From JAXDTI01 sp034090045 (GTDB taxonomy: Bacteria; Actinomycetota; Actinomycetes; Actinomycetales; Actinomycetaceae), in assembly GCA_034090045.1 (NCBI GenBank), contig JAXDTI010000001.1:62001-126000 (forward strand): 64,000 nucleotides of DNA, written 5' to 3'. Of this stretch, positions 1 to 9,313 are shown one piece after another; position 1 is the stretch's first letter, and each line of letters begins with the position of its first letter. Position numbers and translations under genes: made by a program. The notes beneath the pieces were generated by a model. That model saw nothing but the letters and a program-made list of their open reading frames with translations. It had not been told where the DNA came from and did no database searches.

Positions 1-176
1 ACCCCTCGTTACCGATGTTGCGAATGTAAAAACACATATAGTTTACCAGGCTTATTTTTGTTGCTGCCTTGTTTTTTGTTCGGCATCAGAAAAACTGGTG
101 TTCTCTTCATTGGCGGGAACTTGGAGAGCATAAGGTTGAGCTACCGCGTGCGTGTATGGGTTAATAATGTGATAAA

Positions 177-224
177 GACGGGGGTTCACCACCACATCCT
201 CAGGTGTGGCGCTGAACCCCCGTC
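177..224 (-). terminator. Rho-independent terminator after the metalloprotease gene
   Basis: A 12-bp perfect inverted repeat (GACGGGGGTTCA at 177-188, TGAACCCCCGTC at 213-224) encloses a second stem formed by CCACA/TGTGG. On the minus strand the stem is followed by TTTATCA. It starts just past the stop codon of the gene ending at 232, so it most likely ends that transcript. The upstream 1-176 holds no convincing gene. Confidence 0.75.
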
Positions 225-231
225 TGTGGCG

Positions 232-3200
232 TCACTTGGTGATTTTTACCGAGTCTGGGATTACTCCTTTCCCGCCGATAAGCCAGGTTGTTGTTGTTCC
301 TTTCGGGACTCTCGCGCTACGCCCATCAGTCAAATACAAATCCGCGTTCAACGACGCAGCCAGACCCCCCGAAGACAACGCATCCGGGAAGTTAGAACCA
401 ACAGCCAACATCGCATTACTCGTCGCCGGAGTCTGTGCCGCAATCAATCTCGCAGTATGATACCGGTCACTACCAACAATCGGTTTCACCCCTCCAGTTC
501 GCTTCGCACACGCCGGGCCACCAGCACAATACGTCACTTTCGCATCCCTATCCTTTAACGCCGCAGACCCGGGTTTCACCAAATCCACTACACCACCCAT
601 ACGGGCCGCGGCAGCACCAGCTGCCAAAGCATCCGGGAAATTAACGCCAGTGGCTTGGAACGCAACATTCACATTCCCCTCACCCAAAACACGTTTAGTT
701 TCAGCCACAACCGCTTTAGCAGTCAAATACCTATCATTACCAGCCAGCCGTTTAGGAACGATACCGACCTTCCTTAACTGGCCCTCTACCCTGCCAGAAA
801 TCACGCCACTACCACCAACAATATAAACTTTCTTCGTCCCAGCTTTCTTCAACTTAGACATGATTGCCGGCTCCAACGCGCCCTTCGACATAGTTAGCAC
901 AACCGGACCTTTCACCGCACCCGCCAGCGCACCACCAGTTAGACCATCAGGATAATTAGCGCCAGTAGCCAACACCACCGTACCCTTATTCAGCGCCCTA
1001 TCAAACCCAACCAAAGACGTACCAACCCTGTCCTGACCAGCAATACGATAGATCCCCGGCCTATAACTCGGCACAGTCGGCTGGGTCGGTGTCGGGGTCG
1101 GCTGGGTCGGTGTCGGGGTCACAGTCGGACAGGGGGTGGCTGCAACATCAAAGGTCCAGCTCGCGGTGGCTCCGGTTTTCAGGACATATCCGGTGTTAGC
1201 GGTGGCGTTCACGACAACTTTGGTACTAGAACGGGCGGTTGTATAGGTGATTCCGTCAGTAGTCGCCGGTGTGACCGTGGATTCTGTACCGCACTTGGCG
1301 GCTTTGGTAAAGGTGGGTGCCACGGGAGTCACGACAGTGGAATCCTGATAGATCGAATTAACGAATTCACTGGTCAGGTTCTTATATGCCAGGTAAACCG
1401 CGGACTTCAGGTTCTCTACGTTATAGTTTTGGGGGCGGATGCCGGGATTAGTCGGATTGTTCGCGTCCAGGTCAGCTTGCACTGCTTGTTTCATCAGGTT
1501 TTTCAGATCCGCAACAGTTTGTATTTGGTGTGACCCGTTCCAATTCACCGTGACGGGTTTGAGTTGGCTGAGTTTGGCTTCGCGCTCAGCGAAAGCGGTC
1601 TTGCGCAGAGCCTTACCGTCTGTATAAACAGGATCAATTGCTTTCAAAGCAACCTGGTCGCTAAACGTGTTCGCGCTCGCCGCCCCATCCGGGTTGTTTA
1701 TATTCGAAAGGTAAGGCACAACTCCGGCGCTGTATCCTTTTGCACCGAGCAGCTCCCAGGTGATACGTTTCATGTGAATATCACCGGTCATGCCGTTCGT
1801 GCCGGTGGGAGCCCCATACAACGGCGAGAACAGCGGGATCGTGTAGTAACCGTTATATCGAGCAGTGCCGGTATGCTCTGTGCCCTCCGCCTCGTAGCGA
1901 GAAACCACGGCACTTGCATCCACCAGGTCATTGACGGTTCTCCAGGCACCTGCCTGAGCAGCATCAGAGGCTGTGAACGTCTCGTCATTATTGGAAGTAT
2001 TGGTGGTATTCGGGGTGATAGTCACCACGTTGAACCACTTCTGTTTGGTGAGGGTGTCACGACTGAGAACCTCTTGTGCCTCTAACAAGTCCAGAGTATT
2101 GGTGACATCAAGCAGATTCTTCACATAGTTTTGCACGCCTACCTCATCGGCGAAACGTCCAGGCGCGGAATTTGCGTAATCGGTTGCCGCCCAATCCATG
2201 ATCTGATTCAGGGTATAGATCGGATCGCGTTTCTCGTATGTTTCATAGATACCGCGCGGCAGTAGTTCGGTGGAAGTACCGGCTCGCAGGGCATTCCCCT
2301 TGAGATAGGTTTTTTCTCCTTTAGAGCGGGTGTGCTGGTGGGTGAGCTCATGAGTGTAGGCGGAATTGCCCCCATCACTGAGCTGCTTCGCCGTCCAATA
2401 GGTGAGGTTCTCTCCGGTGGCTTCGGCGCTAATGAATTTGTACCCATACCAGCGGTTCATGGGTGCAAAGAAATCGTTGATGGACTCGGTGGCGTTCACT
2501 CCAGTGCTGCTGGTTCCGGTCTTTGGTGCCCAGCCTGCATAACCATCAGGCTTTCCATCTACTGAGTATCCGTCGTTGACGATGCGAGTTGCAGACACCA
2601 GTTTGTTTTTGTCTTCAGGCAGCATCCGTGCCCAAAAATCTATGTAGTTTGCCTGATTTCGCGCATATTTATTAACCAGTGACTGCACCTTGGTCTTGTT
2701 GTTCAGGTCGGTAGTATAGGTTTCCTGCATTCCCCACCCCACAGACGCAACGTTCGAGATTACGTACAGAGCGTTATTGTCACGTGTGAGGAGGGGAAGC
2801 AGATAGGGGGTGAGCCTAACGTTGCCAATCAGTTTGTCATAGAGGCGATAGTTCGCATTAGGCAGCTGGGCAGAGGCGGTCTCTGCAACCACATTGCCGT
2901 GAGCTTCTATCGTCTGTGAATACCACTCAGCCACGTTCATGGTAACTTTTGACTTCAAGAAGACATCAAGGGTTGTGGCAGTAGTGCCCACCCCAGCTAT
3001 CAAACGATTAAAAGTAGTCACATTCTCCGTCATTGCGTACTGGTCACCAGTTTGACTACCGAGTGAAATCGCTAAATCCAGTGGGCTGAATTGCTTGCCG
3101 AAAGCGCCTGACGTGCGCAGACCTTTCGCGAAGTTAAACGCGTTATAGTCAAAGTCATAAAGACGCTGCTCATAGGTGAGACCGAGCAGTACCTTTACTG

Positions 3201-3645
3201 GATTGTTGTTTATGTAATCAACATAATCCTGCACGCTCGAACGAGAGGAATCTGTTTCCAACAGCTCTGTAAGATAGGTGCTGAGGTTTCTTTGCACATC
3301 CTCGAAAGCGGAGCGATACCCAGAAGTAGCGAGTTTCTCTTGGATAACACCAAGACGTGCCTCATCTTCAGAAACCTGTTGAAAGTTCACTCCCCGTTGT
3401 TTTGCAAGCTCAATACGCTTATTCGTAATATCCACAATAGAAATCCGCGCTGGCTTGAGCTGCTCCACAACCGCTGGAGAATCGAAACTGTAGTTTTTCA
3501 GCTGCGTGACAACAGCGTTCACAACGTTTTGCACATCGCTCTCACTCAAAACAGCAGCCGCTGCCGGAGCAGCCGGTAAAACACCGAATAACAGCGACAA
3601 CACCGCAGCAAAAATGGCAGACTTAACCCGCATAACAATCCTCAA
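232..3645 (-). CDS. Secreted M26-like zinc metalloprotease with C-terminal CW_binding_2 repeats
   Basis: This is a 1137-residue exported protein. Residues 1-31 form a signal peptide with a hydrophobic core and an Ala-rich cleavage region; a second ATG at codon 5 is an equally good start. The HELTH motif at 432-436 is the zinc-binding and catalytic signature of gluzincins. E460, in GTSTEL, lies where the third zinc ligand sits in ZmpB/IgA-protease (M26) enzymes, as recalled from that family. A Pro/Thr-rich linker (about 840-862) leads to three CW_binding_2 repeats (about 867-1137; motifs NYPDG, NFPDA, VGSDRYHTA), which hold proteins non-covalently on Gram-positive walls. No LPXTG anchor is seen. 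The inferred role is a wall-bound protease acting on host or surface proteins. The substrate is unknown, and assignment to M26 rather than another gluzincin family is moderately certain. Confidence 0.8.
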   Translation of the reverse strand: MRIVMRVKSAIFAAVLSLLFGVLPAAPAAAAVLSESDVQNVVNAVVTQLKNYSFDSPAVVEQLKPARISIVDITNKRIELAKQRGVNFQQVSEDEARLGVIQEKLATSGYRSAFEDVQRNLSTYLTELLETDSSRSSVQDYVDYINNNPVKVLLGLTYEQRLYDFDYNAFNFAKGLRTSGAFGKQFSPLDLAISLGSQTGDQYAMTENVTTFNRLIAGVGTTATTLDVFLKSKVTMNVAEWYSQTIEAHGNVVAETASAQLPNANYRLYDKLIGNVRLTPYLLPLLTRDNNALYVISNVASVGWGMQETYTTDLNNKTKVQSLVNKYARNQANYIDFWARMLPEDKNKLVSATRIVNDGYSVDGKPDGYAGWAPKTGTSSTGVNATESINDFFAPMNRWYGYKFISAEATGENLTYWTAKQLSDGGNSAYTHELTHQHTRSKGEKTYLKGNALRAGTSTELLPRGIYETYEKRDPIYTLNQIMDWAATDYANSAPGRFADEVGVQNYVKNLLDVTNTLDLLEAQEVLSRDTLTKQKWFNVVTITPNTTNTSNNDETFTASDAAQAGAWRTVNDLVDASAVVSRYEAEGTEHTGTARYNGYYTIPLFSPLYGAPTGTNGMTGDIHMKRITWELLGAKGYSAGVVPYLSNINNPDGAASANTFSDQVALKAIDPVYTDGKALRKTAFAEREAKLSQLKPVTVNWNGSHQIQTVADLKNLMKQAVQADLDANNPTNPGIRPQNYNVENLKSAVYLAYKNLTSEFVNSIYQDSTVVTPVAPTFTKAAKCGTESTVTPATTDGITYTTARSSTKVVVNATANTGYVLKTGATASWTFDVAATPCPTVTPTPTQPTPTPTQPTVPSYRPGIYRIAGQDRVGTSLVGFDRALNKGTVVLATGANYPDGLTGGALAGAVKGPVVLTMSKGALEPAIMSKLKKAGTKKVYIVGGSGVISGRVEGQLRKVGIVPKRLAGNDRYLTAKAVVAETKRVLGEGNVNVAFQATGVNFPDALAAGAAAARMGGVVDLVKPGSAALKDRDAKVTYCAGGPACAKRTGGVKPIVGSDRYHTARLIAAQTPATSNAMLAVGSNFPDALSSGGLAASLNADLYLTDGRSARVPKGTTTTWLIGGKGVIPDSVKITK

Positions 3646-3790
3646 ACTCGGCTATCAAAATCACAAATTATTATAGCGTGTTAAAGTTTTTTACTTCATT
3701 AACATTTTCGAACTATTCACTCACGAATTGTTACTTAGCCCACAGCTACGGCCTGATATGGAAAGACAAAGCGTTTGAGGAAATATATCT

Positions 3791-4244
3791 ATGTTCCTCG
3801 AATATCTCTATATTCCACTCGGCGGGAATCGCCGTGGCCAGGCTCGCACCGTCATAAACAAGTTCACGGTGTTTTTGCTTTGCGGTCTGTGGCACGGAGC
3901 CGCCTGGACTTTTGTGGTGTGGGGGGCTGCTTCATGGTCTGTTCTTGATGCTCGAAGAACTCGTACCGATTCGGAGGCTGCCAGCTGCGATTCGGCACGC
4001 CTATACTCTGTTGGTCGTAACCTTGACTTTCATTGTGTTCCGCTCCGAGTCTTTCGGGCAGGCTCTCGATATGTTCGCTCGGCTGTTTGGTCTGCGTGGT
4101 GCTGCTGCGCAACAGACCGCCGCTGCTCAACAAGTAGCCCCTGCACCCGCACCAGCAGTTGCCCCTGCGCCCGCACCCGAACCCGCACCGGCTACTGTCC
4201 CACAGACTGGCGACAGCTGTCTCGGCGACGTGGCTTTACAGTAA
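3791..4244 (+). pseudogene. Remnant of an MBOAT (AlgI/DltB-type) O-acyltransferase
   Basis: Translation from 3791 gives a stretch typical of the C-terminal third of AlgI-family membrane O-acyltransferases: YLYIPLGGNRRG, then LLCGLWHGAAWTFVVWG with the conserved WHG histidine. The match then continues in another frame (LLHGLFLMLEEL, TLLVVTLTFIVFRSES, ending about 4244). The switch falls at a run of six G (3921-3926); five G would restore one frame. An in-frame TGA at 3776-3778 closes the upstream side and roughly 300 N-terminal residues are missing, so the gene is 5'-truncated as well as frameshifted. The tail is a Pro/Ala repeat. Intact relatives O-acetylate exported polysaccharides, which fits the adjoining glycan locus. 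Confidence 0.8.
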
Positions 4245-4261
4245 ATCCTTTTATATGTGTC

Positions 4262-4297
4262 TAACCCCCGCCCCGGCTGCTGCTGAGACGGGGGTTA
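4262..4297 (+). terminator. Strong GC hairpin between the MBOAT remnant and the sugar dehydrogenase
   Basis: TAACCCCCG pairs with CGGGGGTTA (4262-4270, 4289-4297) around an 18-nt loop. There is no U-tract on the plus side, so it is a terminator-like hairpin, not a canonical terminator. It may insulate the dehydrogenase promoter. Confidence 0.45.
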
Positions 4298-4348
4298 CGC
4301 GTTAGACTCTTAGGGATAGTTCTATAAACCTATACAGGAGTATCACGT

Positions 4349-5659
4349 ATGCGTATCGCGGTTGTTGCTTTGGGAAAAATCGGTTTGCCTTTGGCGGTGC
4401 AATACGCCAGTAAAGGTCACGAGGTTATCGGGGTGGATGTGAACCCGAAGACCGTGGAACTGGTGAATCAGGGGCTCGAACCCTTCCCAGGCGAGGCGCA
4501 CCTGCAGGAAAAACTCTCCGAACTGGTATCCGCCGGGCAGTTGCGTGCCACCACAGATTACGCTGAAGCAATCCCGAATGCCGAAGCAGTCGTGCTGGTC
4601 GTGCCGCTCTTTGTTAATGACGAAACCTGGGAACCTGATTTTGCTTGGATGGATGAGGCCACGAAATCACTGTCCGAACACCTGACACCCGGAACCCTAA
4701 TCTCCTATGAGACGACCCTGCCGGTGGGAACCACCCGAAACCGCTGGAAACCGATGATTGAGGAAATCTCAGGTTTGCAAGAAAACACAGATTTCCACCT
4801 GGTGTTTTCCCCTGAACGGGTACTAACCGGGCGCGTGTTCCAGGATCTGCGCAGGTACCCGAAACTGGTTGGCGGCCTGAACGACGAGGGCACACGCGCG
4901 GGTATTGATTTCTATGAACAGGTGCTGGATTTCGACGAACGCCCGGACTTGCCGCGCGAAAACGGTGTTTGGGATATGGGATGCGCCGAGGCCGCCGAGA
5001 TGGCGAAACTAGCTGAAACCACGTATCGGGACGTGAACATCGGTCTGGCTAACCAGTTCGCGGTTTACGCGGACAAAGCCAGTATCGATGTGCAGCGCGT
5101 GATTGATGCCTGTAACTCTCAACCCTATTCTCATATTCATCGACCCGGCATCGCGGTGGGTGGACACTGCATCCCGGTTTATCCGCGGCTCTATCTGTCC
5201 ACCGACCCGGATGCCTCGATTGTGCGCACCGCCAGAACCTTTAACGCCGGAATGCCGGCATACGTGGTTGGACAGGTCGCAACCATCCTCGGAAACTTGA
5301 CCGGCCAAAAAGTGACGGTACTGGGTGCGTCCTATCGCGGCGGAGTGAAAGAAACCGCGTTCTCTGGAGTGTTCTCCACTGTCGAGGAACTGGACAAGCG
5401 CGGAGCCATAGTCACCGTACACGACCCGATGTTCACCGACGAAGAACTGACCGGCTTCGGTTGGCAGCCCTACCACCTGGGAGAACCGACAGACGCGGTG
5501 ATCGTGCAGGCTGACCACGCGGAATATAAGGACGTGAAACCCACCGATTTCCCCGGAATCAAGTTGCTTTTTGACGGGCGGCGCGTCACCGACCCGGAGG
5601 CGTGGATCGGTATCCCGCGCATGGTAATCGGCGAACCCGAATCCGCCACCCAGGGATAA
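4349..5659 (+). CDS. UDP-sugar 6-dehydrogenase (UDP-ManNAc/UDP-Glc dehydrogenase family)
   Basis: This 436-residue cytoplasmic enzyme should oxidise C6 of a UDP-sugar in two NAD-dependent steps, supplying a uronic acid for surface glycan. The N-terminal Rossmann fold begins VVALGKIGLPLA, followed by an acidic residue in GVDVN. The catalytic-cysteine motif is GGHCIPV, with Cys274, matching the WecC/WbpA subgroup. The C-terminal UDP-binding domain contains LGASYRGGVKE and VTVHDPMF. CAGGAG lies upstream of the ATG. It opens the glycan locus and is followed closely by the DUF6541 gene. Sequence alone does not settle whether the substrate is UDP-ManNAc, UDP-GlcNAc or UDP-glucose, so no symbol is given. 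Confidence 0.88.
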   Translation: MRIAVVALGKIGLPLAVQYASKGHEVIGVDVNPKTVELVNQGLEPFPGEAHLQEKLSELVSAGQLRATTDYAEAIPNAEAVVLVVPLFVNDETWEPDFAWMDEATKSLSEHLTPGTLISYETTLPVGTTRNRWKPMIEEISGLQENTDFHLVFSPERVLTGRVFQDLRRYPKLVGGLNDEGTRAGIDFYEQVLDFDERPDLPRENGVWDMGCAEAAEMAKLAETTYRDVNIGLANQFAVYADKASIDVQRVIDACNSQPYSHIHRPGIAVGGHCIPVYPRLYLSTDPDASIVRTARTFNAGMPAYVVGQVATILGNLTGQKVTVLGASYRGGVKETAFSGVFSTVEELDKRGAIVTVHDPMFTDEELTGFGWQPYHLGEPTDAVIVQADHAEYKDVKPTDFPGIKLLFDGRRVTDPEAWIGIPRMVIGEPESATQG

Positions 5660-5713
5660 CCTGCAAACAATCTGTGGGTTTCAGCTACCATTTCGGGAGG
5701 GGGAGCGTTTGCG

Positions 5714-7747
5714 TTGAGCTATCTCGACTGGTCAACTAACTGGGCGCTCTTTCCGTTCGCGATGTTAGCTGCCGGGGCGCTCCTCTGGATTCCAGGTCTG
5801 TTGATTGGAGTGGCTGCAGGGGTGCCGCGCCGCTTGCTGGCGGCTTGGGCTCCCGCCGGAACTGTTGTAGCCGTCACCGGGGCCGGCATGGTAGCACCAA
5901 ACCTGGAACAAAGCTGGGGGGTTTTGCCGGTACTCGAACTCACTGCGGTGATGGTGGTTTTCGGTTTGGCGGTTCGGGGGCTTCATCGAGTACCGACAAT
6001 CCTGGGGCACAAAACTTCAGTTTCTGAAACCTTACCCGCCACTTGTGAACAAACCCGCTGGTGGACGGTACCTGCGATTCATGCGGCGCTGCTGATTACT
6101 GCGGTTATCGGGATTGGGGTGCTGATTGGTTCGCCCGGTTCTTTCCCACAGAACTGGGATAATGCTTTCCATCTGAATGCGATTCAGGCGATTGTAGATA
6201 CCGGTAACGCTTCAACCCTGAACATGGATGTTTATGACCCGGATGCTGCTCAATACTATCCGGGGGCCTGGCACGACTTGGTTTCTTTACTGGTGTTGGG
6301 AACCGGAATTCCTGCGACCGTTGGGGGTAATGCGCTGGCACTGCTGCTCGGATACCTGGTTTGGCCGCTCGGAGTGCGACTGCTGGCGGAGACCCTGGTT
6401 GGTCAGCGGCGTATCACGATGCTGGCTATACCACTATCGGTGATTTTCCCGCAGTTCCCGTTTCTGTTTCTCAACTACGGCACTCTTTACCCGAACCTAC
6501 TCGCAGTGGTGCTGCTGCCGCTGGCGCTGGTGGTCACCTTACAGGTGCTGCGCAGACAGGCTCGCCCACTGTTCACCACCCTAGTGTCTTTAGCCTTTAT
6601 CGCTGCCGCTATGGGGCTTGCTCAACCGAATGCGGTGTTCATCTATCTGGTCGCATTATTTGTTCTCACCTGGAGTTTTACCGCCTACTGGGTGTGGATG
6701 AGGCTGCGGGATCGACGCGGGATAGCAATTGGCGGGGTTGCCGGTATCAGCGCCCTGTGGATTATCCTGGGTCTGGGTATGGACCGGATCTCAAATCATA
6801 TAAACATGATCCATTCGATGCGTTCTGGGGAGGCGTTCTATCCCCCACAGGGCTCGATACTGCGGGGAATCGCTGAATTGCTGATAATGTGCGCCGGAGA
6901 ACCAGGCACAAGAGGAGGAATATTTGAAGCGCAATACACGGTCGGACTCGGGGTATTGACTTTCGCAGGTATGCTGATAGCAGCGCTCAGTTTGCACAAG
7001 AAACTGGTTTTCGTTCTATATGGAACATTCGCGGTCTTGTTCCTGACGTGTTTTGCCGCCACCGACCAGCTGCGCGTGTACCTGGTTGGTATTTGGTATT
7101 GTGACCTGCCACGATTAACCGTGCCACTGATTTCGCTCACGCCGATTTTTGCGGCTCTGGCTGTTTCACTAATCTGGGATACTATCCTGCAGGTCGCCAA
7201 AAATCGTGCGGCCAGAGGCGGGTTAGGTTGTGTCCTGGCCATAATGTTGGCGATAATTGGCGGGCTGGCAGCACAGGGTGAAGCACGGCAATATTTGACG
7301 GCATACCGCATTTCACCTGCTAATAACCAGGAAGCACAGGTTGTTGATGCGGATGAGTACCAACTGTTCTTGTGGATGCACGAAAACCTACCTGCAGATG
7401 CGGTGGTTGCCGCAAATCCGTGGGAGGGTGGCACTTTCGCTTGGGGTGTGGGCGGAACTCGCACCATTTTCCCAAAAATTACTGCCCAGGTTGAGCCGCA
7501 GTTTCAATACCTGGCCAAACATCTTCGCGATGCGTTAAACGACCCCAAGACCTGTTCTCTGATAAAACAGTATGGCATTACCTATACCCTGGATCTGGAA
7601 AATAACTATTTGTGGGGCGGAAGTGGCTGGGACCAAGAGCTGAACTATCCCGGCCTGGACGGCACAGCAGAATCGGGTATAGGCCCGGTAGTGAAACAGT
7701 ACGGAAATGCAAAACTCGTGAAAATCACCGCCTGTGACCGGGACTGA
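5714..7747 (+). CDS. DUF6541-like polytopic membrane protein (possible GT-C glycosyltransferase)
   Basis: A 677-residue integral membrane protein with about 13 hydrophobic helices. I chose the TTG start at 5714 because GGGAGGGGGAG lies just upstream. The first extracytoplasmic loop carries NWDNAFHLNAIQAI, with YYPGAWHDL downstream. The C-terminal soluble part has WMHENLPADAVVAANPWEGG. This layout, with an acidic/His first loop, many helices and a C-terminal periplasmic domain with an NPW element, matches actinobacterial DUF6541 proteins and resembles GT-C glycosyltransferases that use polyprenyl-phosphate sugars. It sits 54 nt after the dehydrogenase and is probably co-transcribed. The catalytic role is inference from fold and context. 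Confidence 0.6.
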   Translation: MSYLDWSTNWALFPFAMLAAGALLWIPGLLIGVAAGVPRRLLAAWAPAGTVVAVTGAGMVAPNLEQSWGVLPVLELTAVMVVFGLAVRGLHRVPTILGHKTSVSETLPATCEQTRWWTVPAIHAALLITAVIGIGVLIGSPGSFPQNWDNAFHLNAIQAIVDTGNASTLNMDVYDPDAAQYYPGAWHDLVSLLVLGTGIPATVGGNALALLLGYLVWPLGVRLLAETLVGQRRITMLAIPLSVIFPQFPFLFLNYGTLYPNLLAVVLLPLALVVTLQVLRRQARPLFTTLVSLAFIAAAMGLAQPNAVFIYLVALFVLTWSFTAYWVWMRLRDRRGIAIGGVAGISALWIILGLGMDRISNHINMIHSMRSGEAFYPPQGSILRGIAELLIMCAGEPGTRGGIFEAQYTVGLGVLTFAGMLIAALSLHKKLVFVLYGTFAVLFLTCFAATDQLRVYLVGIWYCDLPRLTVPLISLTPIFAALAVSLIWDTILQVAKNRAARGGLGCVLAIMLAIIGGLAAQGEARQYLTAYRISPANNQEAQVVDADEYQLFLWMHENLPADAVVAANPWEGGTFAWGVGGTRTIFPKITAQVEPQFQYLAKHLRDALNDPKTCSLIKQYGITYTLDLENNYLWGGSGWDQELNYPGLDGTAESGIGPVVKQYGNAKLVKITACDRD

Positions 7748-7773
7748 GAAACACAGAACTACCGTTTAGGGGG

Positions 7774-8169
7774 CTACTTCTGTACTTGAAGTTCTGCCTT
7801 AATCTGGGTTGTGGATATTTCCGGAGTACGAGACAGATAGACGACTTCGCAACCCTGTTCACGCAGGTAATCAAATTTTCTTGCCCAGTCGTCACCTATG
7901 ACAAACACCGCAACATCATTTTCACGAATATCTGTCGTTTTTTGCTCCCAGGAACGTTCAGGAATCACCAGATCCACGTATCGAATCGCCTCTAGCAGCA
8001 CCTTGCGTTCCGGATAGGAGAAAAAAGATTCCTTGCCTTTTTCTCGATTGAATTCATCTGTTGAGAGACCAACTATCAGATAGTCTCCGAGTTCTTTCGC
8101 GCGTCGCAAAAGATTAATGTGACCGTAATGCAGCAGGTCAAAGGTTCCATAGGTGATTACTTTACGCAC
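7774..8169 (-). CDS. tagD: Glycerol-3-phosphate cytidylyltransferase (TagD-like)
   Basis: This makes CDP-glycerol (or a related CDP-alditol) for teichoic-acid-type polymers. The 131-residue length from the GTG at 8169 equals that of typical TagD. An ATG farther upstream would run 66 nt into the preceding gene and precede the conserved KVITYGTFD start. The nucleotidyltransferase HxGH motif appears as HYGH, and the C-terminal ISTT signature is present in RTPEISTTQIK. GGTGAAG precedes the start, which lies about 10 nt after the LicD stop codon, so the two are co-transcribed. Ethanolamine-phosphate or other cytidylyltransferases of this superfamily are the main alternatives. Confidence 0.82.
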   Translation of the reverse strand: MRKVITYGTFDLLHYGHINLLRRAKELGDYLIVGLSTDEFNREKGKESFFSYPERKVLLEAIRYVDLVIPERSWEQKTTDIRENDVAVFVIGDDWARKFDYLREQGCEVVYLSRTPEISTTQIKAELQVQK

Positions 8170-8179
8170 TTCTTCACCG

Positions 8180-9313
8180 CTATTCTGCACAGTTAGCAGC
8201 CGAGTCAACCAACATTTTAAGGGCAGAGCGCACATCGGGTTCCCGCAGTTCGGCGCGGCTCACGTGGTCAAAATGAGACACTATGTCGTCTGGTAAACGC
8301 CAAATATCACCATAGATATCGGACAGTTGCTGTTCGCCTTGATTCGGGGCAGCACACTCGACCCCCTCGAAAACGATTTTCACGGTCGGAAAAACATCTG
8401 AAACAGGGACTAACCATTTGTAATGATTCAAGTCCTCAAGGTTATCCAGACCCCATATTATTCCAGCAGCCCGGTTTTCATCCTCAGCCAACAATCCAGA
8501 CTCGATCTGCTGGTGGTGCAGTTCATCGAAAGCTCCCCGCAGTATTTCCGCACGCGGGTCACTATCCGGCAGATAGGCGTTATCGCCACCCCAAAAACCA
8601 TACTCCTGCGCTACTGTTAAACGTTTAACCAGCTGGGTACGGTTTGCTGCCTGGATATCAAAAAGTTGCGGGTCAAGAGATGTCGCATAGTCGAAAATAA
8701 ACAGATCCAGGAAACAGGGCAGGTTCTCGTTGGCATACATGAAACGGACTTGGCGACTGCGTGCGTAGCTGTCCCAAACGATCGACACCCTGTATCGCTC
8801 CTCACTATCAACGATTGCTATAAGTCTCCGAATCTCGCCGCGCATCATACCCAAATCGGTGTCATCATCCCAGGGAATAAACCCGCCATGCCGCACAGCC
8901 CCAAGCAGCGTACCAAAGCAGATCCAATACCGCAGGTCGTTTTTCCGGCACAGTTCATCAAACTCTGTGAGCAGACGAGCAGTAGCCAATTGCAGCAGGC
9001 GCAAATCCCCTTGGGCAGGTGACAGGTTTTTGAAGAACCGGCGTTTCGTCTCAGATATATCTTCACTGTCGCGATGTAACAACTCCCATGCGTACAAATC
9101 GAGATGTGTCGAGAGCGCATGATTATGGTCGTTCAGGTCACTGATCGTTTCACGCAGCTGCTGATTGTCCTGTAGAACCTGTTCAACCAACCACTTTGTT
9201 TCACCAAGTTTCGAATGTAACTCGCTGTTGCTGCGCCAAAACTCGTTCTCAAAATGGGAGAACCCGGAATTCGTTACTGGCAGTTTACTTTTGATACGCG
9301 ACAGGAAACCCAT
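8180..9313 (-). CDS. LicD-family phosphotransferase
   Basis: LicD proteins transfer phosphocholine, or another CDP-linked phosphoalcohol, to cell-surface sugars. The diagnostic core is YWICFGTLLGAVRHGGFIPW followed by DDDTDLGM, the acidic metal-binding site of this nucleotidyltransferase-fold family. About 100 N-terminal residues before it are predicted helical coiled coil with many Leu/Gln/Asn. Length is 377 residues. Its ATG overlaps the stop of the upstream glycosyltransferase by one base (TAATG), and tagD follows, giving a three-gene operon. Coupling to TagD suggests glycerol phosphate as the transferred group, but choline or another alcohol cannot be excluded. Confidence 0.85.
   Translation of the reverse strand: MGFLSRIKSKLPVTNSGFSHFENEFWRSNSELHSKLGETKWLVEQVLQDNQQLRETISDLNDHNHALSTHLDLYAWELLHRDSEDISETKRRFFKNLSPAQGDLRLLQLATARLLTEFDELCRKNDLRYWICFGTLLGAVRHGGFIPWDDDTDLGMMRGEIRRLIAIVDSEERYRVSIVWDSYARSRQVRFMYANENLPCFLDLFIFDYATSLDPQLFDIQAANRTQLVKRLTVAQEYGFWGGDNAYLPDSDPRAEILRGAFDELHHQQIESGLLAEDENRAAGIIWGLDNLEDLNHYKWLVPVSDVFPTVKIVFEGVECAAPNQGEQQLSDIYGDIWRLPDDIVSHFDHVSRAELREPDVRSALKMLVDSAANCAE

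Noticed and set aside
7753..7797. CAGAACT/AGTTCTG inverted repeat between the DUF6541 and tagD genes as a shared terminator
   Set aside because: The arms are 7 bp with a 31-nt gap, overlap the tagD coding end and lack a U-tract.
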